From: Sporothrix humicola
Taxonomy: Eukaryota; Ascomycota; Sordariomycetes; Ophiostomatales; Ophiostomataceae
Assembly (NCBI GenBank): GCA_021396245.1
Contig: WNYE01000003.1
Span: forward strand, 496,001-560,000
DNA: 64,000 bases
Reading direction: 5' to 3'
In this document: positions 12,446 to 22,006 of the stretch, one piece after another
How positions within the stretch are numbered: position 1 is the first letter of the stretch
Layout: each line of letters opens with the position of its first letter
The notes under the pieces: model-generated
What the model was told of the DNA's origin: nothing
Databases searched by the model: none
What the model saw: only the letters and a program-made list of their open reading frames with translations
Position numbers and translations under genes: made by a program

Positions 12446-14166
12446 TCACCTCCGAATGGCACTTGCCACCCAATTTGCTGCATAACGGACGTGACTGGTA
12501 AATAACCCGACAAATCTGCCACAAGAACCGCTGCCTCCATGTCTCCGCCCGTGAAGAAGCAGAATGAGGCCAGTCAACAACGGCACGCCGACAAGGCCGA
12601 CCAGACCGCTTAGCAGCACACGGCCCTGGAACTCGCTCTTGCGGACTACCTCGCTGTACCGCTCGTTGCCAAAGGACACGCGCGCATACTTTGTGTGCCA
12701 CCCTAGCCAGGGAACATGCACCGACAACTGCTCCTCCAAGAACTTGCGCAGACGGTAGGTCGGGCTAAGAACGGAGGCGCGCATCTCGGTGTAGTTGTGG
12801 AGGGCGAGCTCGTTGATGGCATATGCGTCGGGCACGCGCTGGGCCGAGTACTCGGCAAGGGCAACGGCACGGCGATGGTCGGCCGTGTCCGGGCTGCTGT
12901 CGAAATCGCCCGACGGGTTGTTGGACTCCTTGGCGGCGTGCTTGTCAAGCAGACCAAACAGCACACGCACATCCTCGAGTCCGGCGTTCATGCCCTGGCC
13001 GTAAAAGGGGACCATGGCGTGGGCAGCGTCTCCGACAATGACGGCCGAGGCCTGGAAGTGGTGCGGCTTGCAGTTGATGCTGATGAGCGGGAGGTGAGGG
13101 TTGCGGCGGAACGAAGCGACCAGATCGGCGGGCGGGATAAGGCTGGTGACGCCCGGGAAGTGCTTGTCGAAAAAGGCGGGCAGAGTCACGTCATCGTCGG
13201 CAGCCTCGAGGGTGGCAAATTCGGCGGTGGGCATGAAGAGCGTGCAAGTAAACGAGCCGTCGTCACTAGGGATGGCGATGAACATGAAGTCTTTGCCGGG
13301 CCAGATGTGCAGATGGTTCGGTGAGATGCGGAACTTGGCCCGGAAGGCAGCGTCGGCATCCTTACCCTTCAAAGCCTCGGCATCGACGTCGGCCGCCTTG
13401 ATCTGGAACTCGCACCACAACGTGTCGATATAATGCTGCTGGTAGTCCATCATGACGTACTTCATGAGATGGTGACGGACGGGCGAGTGAGCTCCGTCGG
13501 CACCAATCATAAAGTCAAAGCTGATCTCAATCTCACGAGCACGGCCGGTCTTGTTGGACCCATCCTGCAGCTCGAACCAGGCCTTGCGCTTGCGGAAGTC
13601 GGCGCCGGTCATCTTGTGGTTGAAGAACAACTTGACATTCGGCAGCTTCTCAAGGATATCCAGCAGACGTCCATTGAGGCCAGCGCGGTCAATAGCAAAG
13701 ATGGTCTGATATGTTAGTACAGGTCGTAAAAAGTATGATCATATTTTCAGAATGACGACCTACCCGTCCATGAGCATCGTAATCTTGTGCTACTTCGTAC
13801 AAGTCGCCGTCCGGCTTCTTTCCGTGGATCATGCGTCCCCGCATGGGAATTGTGGCGTCAAAGACATGCTCGAGCAGTGTGCTGTTGCCCGAGTTCTCGA
13901 GAGCTGTGATGCCGCGTGTGGACAGAGCCAAGTTGATGGATTTTGTGAAATTGAGTGGTGTTGTGGAAGGATCGCGGAGGTCTGTGCTGTTAGTGATTGT
14001 TCTCAGGATTTTTATGAGAGTCTGTGTGGAAGCCGCCATCTCACTCACCGTTCCGAAGCTCGTACACCTCGACTTCATGCCCCCGTTGTGCGGCGTAAAG
14101 AGCAGCCAATGAGCCGACGGGGCCGGCGCCCACGATGACCGTCTTTTGTCTCACAGCCTCAGACAT
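12446..14166 (-). CDS. BNA4: Kynurenine 3-monooxygenase
   Basis: This FAD- and NADPH-dependent enzyme of the outer mitochondrial membrane hydroxylates L-kynurenine in the tryptophan-to-NAD pathway. Three exons fit: 14166-14049, 13981-13764 and 13705-12446, with introns of 67 and 58 bp and a product of 531 residues. The N-terminus has the Rossmann motif [10 protein letters not shown]; the start at 14166 is the first ATG before it. Further family signatures are [26 protein letters not shown] and [19 protein letters not shown], the second FAD-binding site. A C-terminal hydrophobic stretch (about [11 protein letters not shown]) is the expected membrane anchor. The gene diverges from methionine aminopeptidase. 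A TGAGTCA about 100 bp upstream of the ATG could mean general amino-acid control, but it is only one short site. Identity is certain at family level. Confidence 0.95.
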
Positions 14167-14975
14167 GCTGCATGTGAGTTTGAAAAGTCAAGAAAAGAGT
14201 GTGTGGTGTGAAAGTGTGTGAGTCCGTGAGTGTGAATACTCTCTTGCTCAAACTGATGAGCTCTTGAGTCACTTCGGCAAGGCTGTGGGAAACAGCCGAA
14301 TTGTGAGATCGCGCAATGTTGGATGAGGCCTCTTTCACTGAGATTCCATTTTCACTGAAAATCTGTGACAGGTAAAATCACCTTTTCACTCCAGGCATCC
14401 GTTATTCGTTATTCTCGCTTTTTCTTATGAAAACAGGCCCAGAGTCACTCGCAAAGCCAAGAGAAAAAAGCTAGATCCGTCCCTCCGATATCGAACGATT
14501 GCACCAGCGCCTGCGCGCGGGATAAATAAGACGGAGTGCGGATTTGCAAAGGCTAAAAAACGGAGGACCGGAGACGGTGGCGTGATAGAGTGTCCTAATG
14601 GGGAAAACGGTCCACTAGCACGTGATGAAACGGAGCCAACGTTGACATGGAAGAAACGCCTTTGCACCTACCAGATGCCAATTGAAGGGCGCTGCAGTGA
14701 CCTGACGGTTTTTGCCTCTTTAAGGCAAGCGCGCCTGATAAGGCGGTATCGCCCCACTTATTAATGCCGCCGCCGCCCGCCTGCCCTTGTGTTTTTAACA
14801 TTTATATGTTTGCCTCTGAAAATCGTACTTTTCAACATTTACTTTTCGCATCGTGAGATACCGCGGGACTGTTTTTGCCAACAACAACTAGAATCTTGAC
14901 TTCTAGAAGACCACAAGACACCGACGTCGACTTCTCGACAACCGCCTTTTCCCGATCGCCCACATAAACCCAGCC
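14167..14975. promoter_or_regulatory. Divergent KMO/methionine aminopeptidase promoter region
   Basis: The 0.8-kb gap between two divergent starts holds both promoters. It contains a TGAGTCA (14265-14271), repeated TTTTCACT-like strings around 14333-14394, a CACGTG (14619-14624) and a GATAAGG at about 14736. The last 100 bp before 14976 are a C/A-rich leader ending in an ATG with CAGCC context. Confidence 0.6.
14265..14271. promoter_or_regulatory. CPC1/Gcn4-type TGAGTCA upstream of KMO
   Basis: The heptamer exactly matches the Gcn4/CPC1 consensus and lies about 100 bp upstream of the KMO start. The same heptamer occurs by chance several times in a window this size, so function is unproven. 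Confidence 0.3.
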
Positions 14976-16270
14976 ATGGCCGACGAGACTGCAAAGCGGC
15001 CTTGCGCCGGCGCCGACTGCAGCAACGATGCCGGCACGCTGCAGTGCCCGACATGCTTGAAGCTAGGCATGAAGGACAGCTTCTTCTGCTCACAGGAGTG
15101 CTTTGGCCGCAACTGGGTGAGTTTGTTTCTCTCTCTGAAAGTGGCTGACTATGTGTAACTCCTGCTGACGATCGCTCTTTCCCATTCTAGGTTTCACACA
15201 AGTCCGTCCATAAGAAGGAGACAAGTACGCCCCCCTCCCCTCTTTTACTATTCTTTGCAATACTCCTTTTTGCACATATTCTAACAATGACTCCAGAGGT
15301 CGGCTATTACAACCCGTTCCCCAACTACCCCTTCACGGGCCCCCTGCGTCCGGTCTACCCTCTCTCCGCCAAGCGCTCCGTCCCCAAGACCATCCCTTAC
15401 CCCGACTACGCCGCCGACGGCATCCCCAAGACGTCCCGCTCGCTTTTGCGGCCAAACAAGGTTGATCTGCTCGATGCCAAGGCTCAGGATGCCATGCGCA
15501 CCGTGTGCCGTCTGGCCCGCGAGGTGCTCGATATCGCCGCCGCGGCACTGCGCCCAGGCATCACGACGGACGAGATCGACGAGATTGTGCACAAGGCCTG
15601 CATCGAGCGCGACTCGTACCCTTCGCCGCTCAACTACAACCATTTCCCCAAGTCCGTGTGCACGTCCATCAACGAGGTCATTTGCCACGGCATCCCCGAC
15701 AAGCGTGTGTTGCTGGATGGCGACATTGTGAACCTGGACGTCACGCTCTACCATAAGGGCTACCACGGCGATATCAACGAAACGTACTACGTGGGCGACC
15801 GCGCCCGTGCCGACCCCGACTCGGTGCGTGTCGTCGAGACGGCCCGCGAGTGTCTGGAGGAGGCCATTAAGCTGGTGAAGCCGGGAGCGCTTTACCGTGA
15901 TTTCGGCAACGTTATCGAGAAGCACGCCAAGTCGCGCGGCTGCAGTGTTATCCGCACCTACGTCGGCCACGGCATCAACTCGGTCTTCCACGCACCGCCC
16001 AACATCCCCCACTACGCCAAGAACAAGGCCGTCGGCGAGTGCAAGCCCGGCATGACGTTTACGATTGAACCCATGGTCGCGCTCGGCAAGTACCGCGACG
16101 TGACCTGGCCGGACAACTGGACTAGCACGACAATTGACGGCAAGCGGACGGCGCAGTTTGAGCACACGCTGCTGGTGACGGAGACGGGCGTCGAGGTCCT
16201 AACGGCACGGACGGCCGACTCGCCGGGCGGCCCGATACCCATGCCGGAGGCCACCAACGGCTCGGCATAG
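14976..16270 (+). CDS. MAP1: Methionine aminopeptidase 1
   Basis: The enzyme removes N-terminal methionine from nascent proteins at the ribosome. Three exons fit: 14976-15116, 15191-15224 and 15297-16270 (382 residues); the middle exon is only 34 bases. Exon 1 encodes the paired zinc finger that docks type 1 eukaryotic enzymes on ribosomes, with Cys/His pairs in CAGADC, CPTC, FFCSQECF and the adjoining H residues of exon 2. The pita-bread domain carries the five metal ligands: Asp206, Asp217, His283, Glu316 and Glu347, in LDV, HGD, GHG, TIEP and FEH contexts. The start has a good ATG context (CAGCCATGG). All splice sites keep frame. Length and domain order are standard. Confidence is very high. 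Confidence 0.96.
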
Positions 16271-17942
16271 GGGAGGTGTTGATGTTGATGCGAAGGAAGA
16301 GGACCTGGAGTCTACGGAGCATTTGTTGATGAATTTACGGAGTACGTTGATTTGATGACATTATGGAGAAGTTGAAAAAGGTCTAGGGCACGGCATGAGA
16401 CAGCGAGATCGGAGTTTGGGGCAGTTGATGAGGCAAAGAACAAAAGCAAAAGCGATGATTTGTTACGAGCAAAGCGAAATAAATAGACAACGCTGCCTTT
16501 TTTACTCATTATTTGAATTCCAGCTGTGGATGGACAATAAAGTGATGCCACCTGTCATGATAATGCATGTTCTTTTAATCACCACCTTTTGTCGACCATT
16601 AGGCTGCCAGCCTGCCAAACTGTCAAAACTATCAAGTCCACGAGTTTGGACATGTGCGCGTGACAGGTTGTGCCACTGACGTCGTCTCGCAGATAAAACA
16701 ACGCACAAGTGTTTACGTATTGCTGTGAGGTGTCGCTGTCTGTCAGTTTGTAGTTCTGCCCCGCACACTGAGCTGCTGTTCACTAGGGCCCACTTTCGTA
16801 ATCACAGGCCCCAGGCCAGAACCAAATAGTGGACAGCTCCCACAAAATCCCAGCAGGGGATCGCCCAGCCACCCACTGAAAGCTTTGCTGCTTTTGGGGC
16901 AGGTGCCGCCGAACCAAGCTTCTGTCCGTGCCCCATGCCCGCTGAGTAAAATACGACACCCAATGCTGGAGCTCCCACAGGTACCGATGCACTGGTTCTT
17001 TGTGGGAAGGATACATCCCCCACCAGTGAACACCAACCGTGCAGTCAGCCTCCTTCCCGGTTCCGCTATTGCTGTCCTTTATTGTCCCCCCTATCTTTCC
17101 GCTCTTCTCCCCTGTAAAACTCCGAATTTTCCAATTTTTTCTTGTTCCTGCCCCCAATCAACACCCAAAAGCGCACACAAGCCACAACACAAACCCACGC
17201 TACACCAGCCCTTTTTTTGCGAAAGCTTGCGTCGGCCGGCGCTTTCCTTCCCTTTCCCTCCCCTTTCTCTTGCCCTCCACAGCTTTCCTTTTTCGCTCGC
17301 CTTGCTTTTGGGATTACGCCTCTTTCGCGCACCTCCTCCTCACCTTCCACACACATCTCCTTCTCTGCTCCTTCCACCACCACCGACCTCCCCTCCTTTT
17401 TCTCGCGATATCGCCTTCTCCTGTTTAGACACTTGTCTTTTCTTCTCTCCTCAACAACGACGACTTCTGTCACGCCATCAATCGCGACGCATCTATCGCC
17501 ACAACCATCTTTCTGCTCTGTACGTTGCATCCCGGTTTATGGTATCTGGCATTTGACCCTCGATTGCGCATCGAGTCTGGAGTTTGCGCCCAGTGGCACG
17601 TCACAACCACAAGGAGATCAAAATAAAGGAAACAAAAACGCCGAGTCTCCGTCTCGACTTGTGCTCCACGTGTTTTTGCTTCTGCTTCTGCCTTTACCTC
17701 TTGCTTCTGGGGCCAGACCGGACCAGACCTGTGACCTCCACTCGTCGACTCCGAGCTAGGCGCCAACCTCTCCATTTACTGCCAGCTCCTCATTTTTTCA
17801 CCTTCTCTCGAGCATCCTTTTGCCTCTTCTTGTCTTGCATCGCATCTTCTAACATTCTTCTTCAGAACCGACAGATTGCGCATCTCGAGCCGTCTCGAAA
17901 ACCCCTTTCTCACCACCCAACAACAAACCACAAACCGTCACA
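16271..17942. other. Intergenic, with long pyrimidine-rich ERV14 leader
   Basis: The first 500 bp are the 3' flank of methionine aminopeptidase. From about 17050 to 17940 the + strand is very rich in C and T, typical of leaders here, and probably holds the ERV14 promoter and leader. Open frames in it are compositional artefacts. Confidence 0.55.
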
Positions 17943-18582
17943 ATGTCTGGAGAGGCGTGGCTGTACCTGTTCGCCGTGTTGATAAACGCGGTGAACCTGT
18001 TCCTGCAGGTGTTCTTCACCATCATGTACAGCGACCTGGAGTGGTATGTTCAGACGACCCCTTGGAGCTCTATTCTTCTTTTTGGCGGACGCAAGCTAAC
18101 ACTCGCAGCGACTACATCAACCCCATCGACCTTTGCAACCGACTCAACACGTACATTATCCCCGAGGCCGCCGTCCACGGCTTCCTGACCTTCCTGTTCC
18201 TCATCAACGGCTACTGGCTGCCTCTGATCCTCAACGCACCGCTCCTTGCCTGGAACATTAAGAAGTATGTCCCGTCTACGCGCCTGGTTTCTACGCCGGG
18301 CCTCCCTGCGGCGCCTCCGGCCCAGTCTCTAGGTGTCACACCTTGCTAACATTACGTCTCTAGGATCCTTGACAACACCCACCTCCTGGACGCGACCGAG
18401 ATCTTCCGGAAACTCAACGTTCACAAGAAGGTTCGTCGTTGCCATTCTTTCGTCCGACATCGTTTTAAACACCCACTAACGTCTTGCAGGAATCGTTCAT
18501 CAAGCTCGGCTTCCACCTCATCATGTTCTTCTTCTACCTCTACAGCATGATCGTTGCCCTGATTAAGGATGAGGGCCACTAG
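17943..18582 (+). CDS. ERV14: ERV14/cornichon-family COPII cargo receptor
   Basis: This ER-to-Golgi cargo receptor recruits transmembrane cargo into COPII vesicles. Four exons fit: 17943-18043, 18109-18264, 18364-18430 and 18490-18582, with introns of 65, 99 and 59 bp. The product is 138 residues, the usual length. Visible features are the N-terminal membrane segment ([20 protein letters not shown]), the cornichon signature [13 protein letters not shown] and [15 protein letters not shown], the [18 protein letters not shown] segment, a DATEIFRKL cytosolic loop and a last segment near the C-terminus. The ORF closes with TAG at 18580-18582, after which the frame stays open for another 139 codons (next entry). 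That stop is also a possible splice acceptor. Family identity is certain; whether a longer isoform exists is open. Confidence 0.95.
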
Positions 18583-19002
18583 AGCTACCTCATCTACTCC
18601 CCGCTCGTGCTGTCCGCCGGCGGCCTCGTGTTCAACCTGGCTACCTGGTACTACGAGAGGTCTTGGGGGATCGCGGTCGGTGACTTTTTGTTCGGTGATG
18701 CGACACTATCCACGTCACTGGAGCCGGAAGTGAATGTTGACCTGCACACCATATTGGAGCGAATGGACGAACTTGTGGCGCCTTACACCTTGACCAAGAA
18801 TCTGGTCACGACCACGGCCCTCCGGCTTGCCACCGATCGGTTTCTGAAACAGGTGTGGCGGAAGAGCATGCAGTCCATGTTGCTTTTCCTGCAGACGTTG
18901 TTTTTGCTTTATGCCGGCGTTGTCCTTTCCTACGTCACGTTGGCGTTCTGGCCGGAGCCTTGGCGTGGCATGCTTCGTAACGCCATCCCGTGGGCCGTGT
19001 GA
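18583..19002 (+). CDS. In-frame, coding-like 139-codon extension directly behind the ERV14 stop
   Basis: The frame of ERV14 exon 4 continues after TAG with no stop until TGA at 19000-19002. The codons are mostly G/C-ending like true exons here. The translation is not low-complexity: hydrophobic start (SYLIYSPLVLSAGGLVFNL), a mixed polar/helical middle (about VDLHTILERMDELVAPYTL), and a strongly hydrophobic stretch near the end (MLLFLQTLFLLYAGVVLSYV). There is no in-frame ATG until about 18763. Three readings are possible: an isoform using the AG of the TAG stop as splice acceptor (18431 donor to 18583, frame kept), stop-codon readthrough, or the remnant of a separate gene that lost its 5' end. 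I do not recognise the family. That it is under coding constraint is an inference from composition. Confidence 0.45.
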   Translation, partial: SYLIYSPLVLSAGGLVFNLATWYYERSWGIAVGDFLFGDATLSTSLEPEVNVDLHTILERMDELVAPYTLTKNLVTTTALRLATDRFLKQVWRKSMQSMLLFLQTLFLLYAGVVLSYVTLAFWPEPWRGMLRNAIPWAV

Positions 19003-19989
19003 GCGTGGCAAGCCTTCCGACCCTCTTTACACGAAATCAACCGGACTGGGACACGACAAATTCATGAACAAACAAACGAGCGAGTGAGCGGTACCAACCG
19101 AGCATGATCGGGGAGAATATGAGGGGAGCGAGCAGAAAAGAAAGCTGGGGGAGAAAAATATATAAACAAGAGGAGGTGTGACTAGCAGTATGGCTATGGC
19201 CATTATGGGTGGAGTGCATGCGTTACGCGGGTTTTTCATTTTTTTGCGTTTTCATATTTGTTTTCCGGGCTCTTCCTCGCGGTCGAGGCATGGTAATGAT
19301 GTCTTTATAGTTTTTGTTTTTCTCTGTCTCTTATATCGCCTGTGTTTATACCAGTGTCAAAACACACCGCTCCGGCGCTTCTAGGCGTTTCTGTCTGACT
19401 GCCGAAATATACAATGTTAATTTTATTCGTCTGCTTCTTGTTTGTCGTTAAGCTTCTCATCAGTCTTTGTCCATTGTCGCGGTCTCTCTTTGTTCATTGT
19501 TACCAGCATGTCGGGTCATAAACGCCTTTTTCGTTTTCGATTCTCAAGAGTACAATTGGAAAGGCGATATTCAAAGTGAAATATGAGGTAAAAAACATTT
19601 GCATTTATGCTTAAAAATATGTAAATATTCGCAATATCGATTTATTGATATATTGAATTTCACATGTCGAGCCTTGCTCAAGGCTGAAAGGTCGTGTCAC
19701 GTGATACTATTTACCGCCTTTATGCGACGTTGTTTATTTTGGAGCGGGCGCCATATTAAAACGGCAAGCTCCAGGTTCGCCAATAAATCTCGGTTTTTGC
19801 CGCCTTGCAGCAGCCGTCCCAACCAAAACACAGCTTCCACCACGGCGCATCGATCCTTTCCCTTCATCCTTGGCGCCTGATTTTGAACGACGGATACGAC
19901 GAATTTGACGAAAACGAAACTACAACGACGGCAATCTCAACGCGATCAACGATAATTTCAACTCCCACTACCTTCTCTCCTCCATCGCC
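19003..19989. other. ERV14 3' flank and PRP17 promoter
   Basis: No gene is seen. The 3' part of the spacer (19600-19990) holds an A/T-rich stretch, a TCACGTGA palindrome and the PRP17 leader. Confidence 0.55.
19697..19704. promoter_or_regulatory. TCACGTGA palindrome upstream of PRP17
   Basis: A perfect CACGTG E-box with flanking T/A lies about 290 bp before the PRP17 start. Cbf1-type bHLH factors bind this sequence in fungi; assignment to PRP17 is by position only. Confidence 0.35.
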
Positions 19990-21666
19990 ATGGCCAACTT
20001 TGGCGACTACCCGCCCAACATGGCGCCGCAAGACGCGCTCGTGGTGCGGTCGCAGGCCGAGCCAGACCACGCGGTGGTGCCATACTCGGCAGAAGATCTG
20101 GAGCGGCCGACACTAGGCCCTGCCAACCCGTTCCGGCGGGCCAACATTGAGTCCAACACACAACTCGTGCGGAGTTCCGAGGCCGGCGCGCCTGCAAAAC
20201 GAAAAAATGTGCTGTCGGGCACGGCGACCGAGGAGTATCTGAGCGAGCACACGTTCCGGAGCAAGCACCGGGCAGTGGAGCGGCGAGGCGGGCCCGAACG
20301 GCAAGTGTTGACGGGCGACGAGATCAAGGCACAGAACGCGGCAGTGCGAGCAGGACGGGAAGGCAAGGGCAGCGCGACAATTGCCGAAGGCGACGGCGCA
20401 TATGTCGGGCCATGGGCCAAGTTCCAGCGGAAAGCAGTCTACGACGAGGTGGAAAACGACGTGGATGAGGACGGCGAAGAGTACGAGTACGTCTACGAAG
20501 ACGAGGACGAGGATGTGGTGGAGAGCGGCACAGTCATCCCAGCACCAGCGTCGGCATTGGCGCGGCGCAAAGAGCTCGAGACGGTGGGCGACGAGACGAC
20601 GGCGTTTGTTGGCAGCGAGCAGTACGACTACCAGGGCCGGACGTACATGCACGTCCCGCAAGATCTAGATGTGGACCTACGCAAGGAGGTCGGCAGCATT
20701 ACCAACTTTATCCCGCGCAAGCTGGTGCACACGTGGAAGGCGCCGACGGCCGGCCAGGCTGTGACTGCTCTGCGCCTCTTCCCCGAGTCGGGCCACCTGA
20801 TGCTGAGCGGCAGCGCCGACAATACGGTGCGGCTGTGGGACGTGTACCACCAGCGCGAGCTGCTCCGAACCTACACGGGCCATACGCGGGCCATTACCGA
20901 CTTGGCGTTCAACCGCGACGGTACACGCTTCCTGACGGGCTCGCACGACCGGTGGATGAAGCTGTGGGACACGGAGACGGGCCAGTGCATCAACCGGTTC
21001 CGCACGGGCAAGACGCCGCACTGCCTGGTGTTCAACCCGTCGACTGAAAACGCACACGAGTTCTTGTCGGGCATGTCCAACAACAAGATTCTGCAGTGGG
21101 ACACGCGGGCGTCGTCTGCGGACAACTCGGGCGACAGCGTCAACGAGCCCGTCCAGGACTACGACCACCATCTGGCGGCCATCAACACGATTGTGTTTGT
21201 CGACGAGAACCGCCGGTTCATGACCACGTCCGACGACAAGTCGGTGCGCGTCTGGGACTACAACATCCCCGTGCCCATCTCGTACACGAGCGAGCCGTGG
21301 ATGTACCCGCTGACGCGCGCCGCACTGCATCCGAGCAACAAGTACGTGGCGTACCAGTCGGGCGACAACCAGGTGCTGGTGTACTCGGCGCGCGACAAGT
21401 ACCGCCAGAACCGCAAAAAGGCGTTCAAGGGCCACAACAACGCCGGCACAGCCATCGACGTGGCCATCAGCCCCGACGGCCAGTTCTTGGCGTCGGGCGA
21501 CACGTCGGGCTATGTGTGCTTCTTTGACTGGAAGACGTGCAAGATGTACGAGAAGCTCAAGGCGGACTCGGCCGGCGGGTCGATCAACCACGTCGTGTGG
21601 CACCCGCAGGAGACGAGCAAGGTCATCACAGCCGGTACCCAGGGCGACATTAAGCTGTGGGATTAA
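19990..21666 (+). CDS. CDC40: Pre-mRNA splicing factor PRP17/CDC40 (WD40)
   Basis: This is a spliceosomal WD40 protein needed around the second catalytic step. A single exon encodes 558 residues, starting at ATG 19990 (CGCCATGG). The N-terminal 245 residues hold the conserved stretch GPWAKFQ and an acidic run (about 153-178) followed by the YQGRTYMHVP motif that precedes the propeller in this family. Seven WD repeats follow (about 248-558), with recognisable endings such as VRLWD, MKLWD, LQWD, VRVWD and IKLWD as the last residues. Length and domain order match the family. It is convergent with ILV1, with a 340-bp spacer. Confidence 0.93.
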   Translation: MANFGDYPPNMAPQDALVVRSQAEPDHAVVPYSAEDLERPTLGPANPFRRANIESNTQLVRSSEAGAPAKRKNVLSGTATEEYLSEHTFRSKHRAVERRGGPERQVLTGDEIKAQNAAVRAGREGKGSATIAEGDGAYVGPWAKFQRKAVYDEVENDVDEDGEEYEYVYEDEDEDVVESGTVIPAPASALARRKELETVGDETTAFVGSEQYDYQGRTYMHVPQDLDVDLRKEVGSITNFIPRKLVHTWKAPTAGQAVTALRLFPESGHLMLSGSADNTVRLWDVYHQRELLRTYTGHTRAITDLAFNRDGTRFLTGSHDRWMKLWDTETGQCINRFRTGKTPHCLVFNPSTENAHEFLSGMSNNKILQWDTRASSADNSGDSVNEPVQDYDHHLAAINTIVFVDENRRFMTTSDDKSVRVWDYNIPVPISYTSEPWMYPLTRAALHPSNKYVAYQSGDNQVLVYSARDKYRQNRKKAFKGHNNAGTAIDVAISPDGQFLASGDTSGYVCFFDWKTCKMYEKLKADSAGGSINHVVWHPQETSKVITAGTQGDIKLWD

Positions 21667-22006
21667 GAGGGTATGGGGTATTATAGCATATACAGGCGTT
21701 TTAATTCTGTGTTTTCTGTTTTGCTTACGGTTATTGGGGTCGGGTTTTGAAAAGGATTTGTTTAGACAAAATATATCACATTCAGCGTTGTTCATTTTGA
21801 TTTAGTCCCATTTTTTTCTCTTGAAAACTCCTTTTATACATACAGGTCTCGAAAATCAAAACTCCATTGATATTTTTTTGTATCGCTAACATGGCCAAGA
21901 TGGAAATAAAGGCCCCCAGGAATTACACCCAAACGCTCTGTCTATAAAATAAATGAAGATAAGGAATAAATAACACCAAAAGCTGATTGCTATGCAGCCT
22001 GGCAGC
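21667..22006. other. Convergent 3' spacer PRP17/ILV1
   Basis: An A/T-rich 340-bp spacer contains AATAAA strings on both strands (for example near 21950-21970), consistent with two 3' ends. No gene is seen. Confidence 0.55.

Noticed and set aside
16743..17036. Gly/Cys-rich minus frame near the ERV14 promoter
   Set aside because: No recognisable domain and only 97 codons; overlapping frames in other phases look equally good.
20677..21795. Minus-strand frame of 372 codons
   Set aside because: Antisense shadow of the PRP17 WD40 region.
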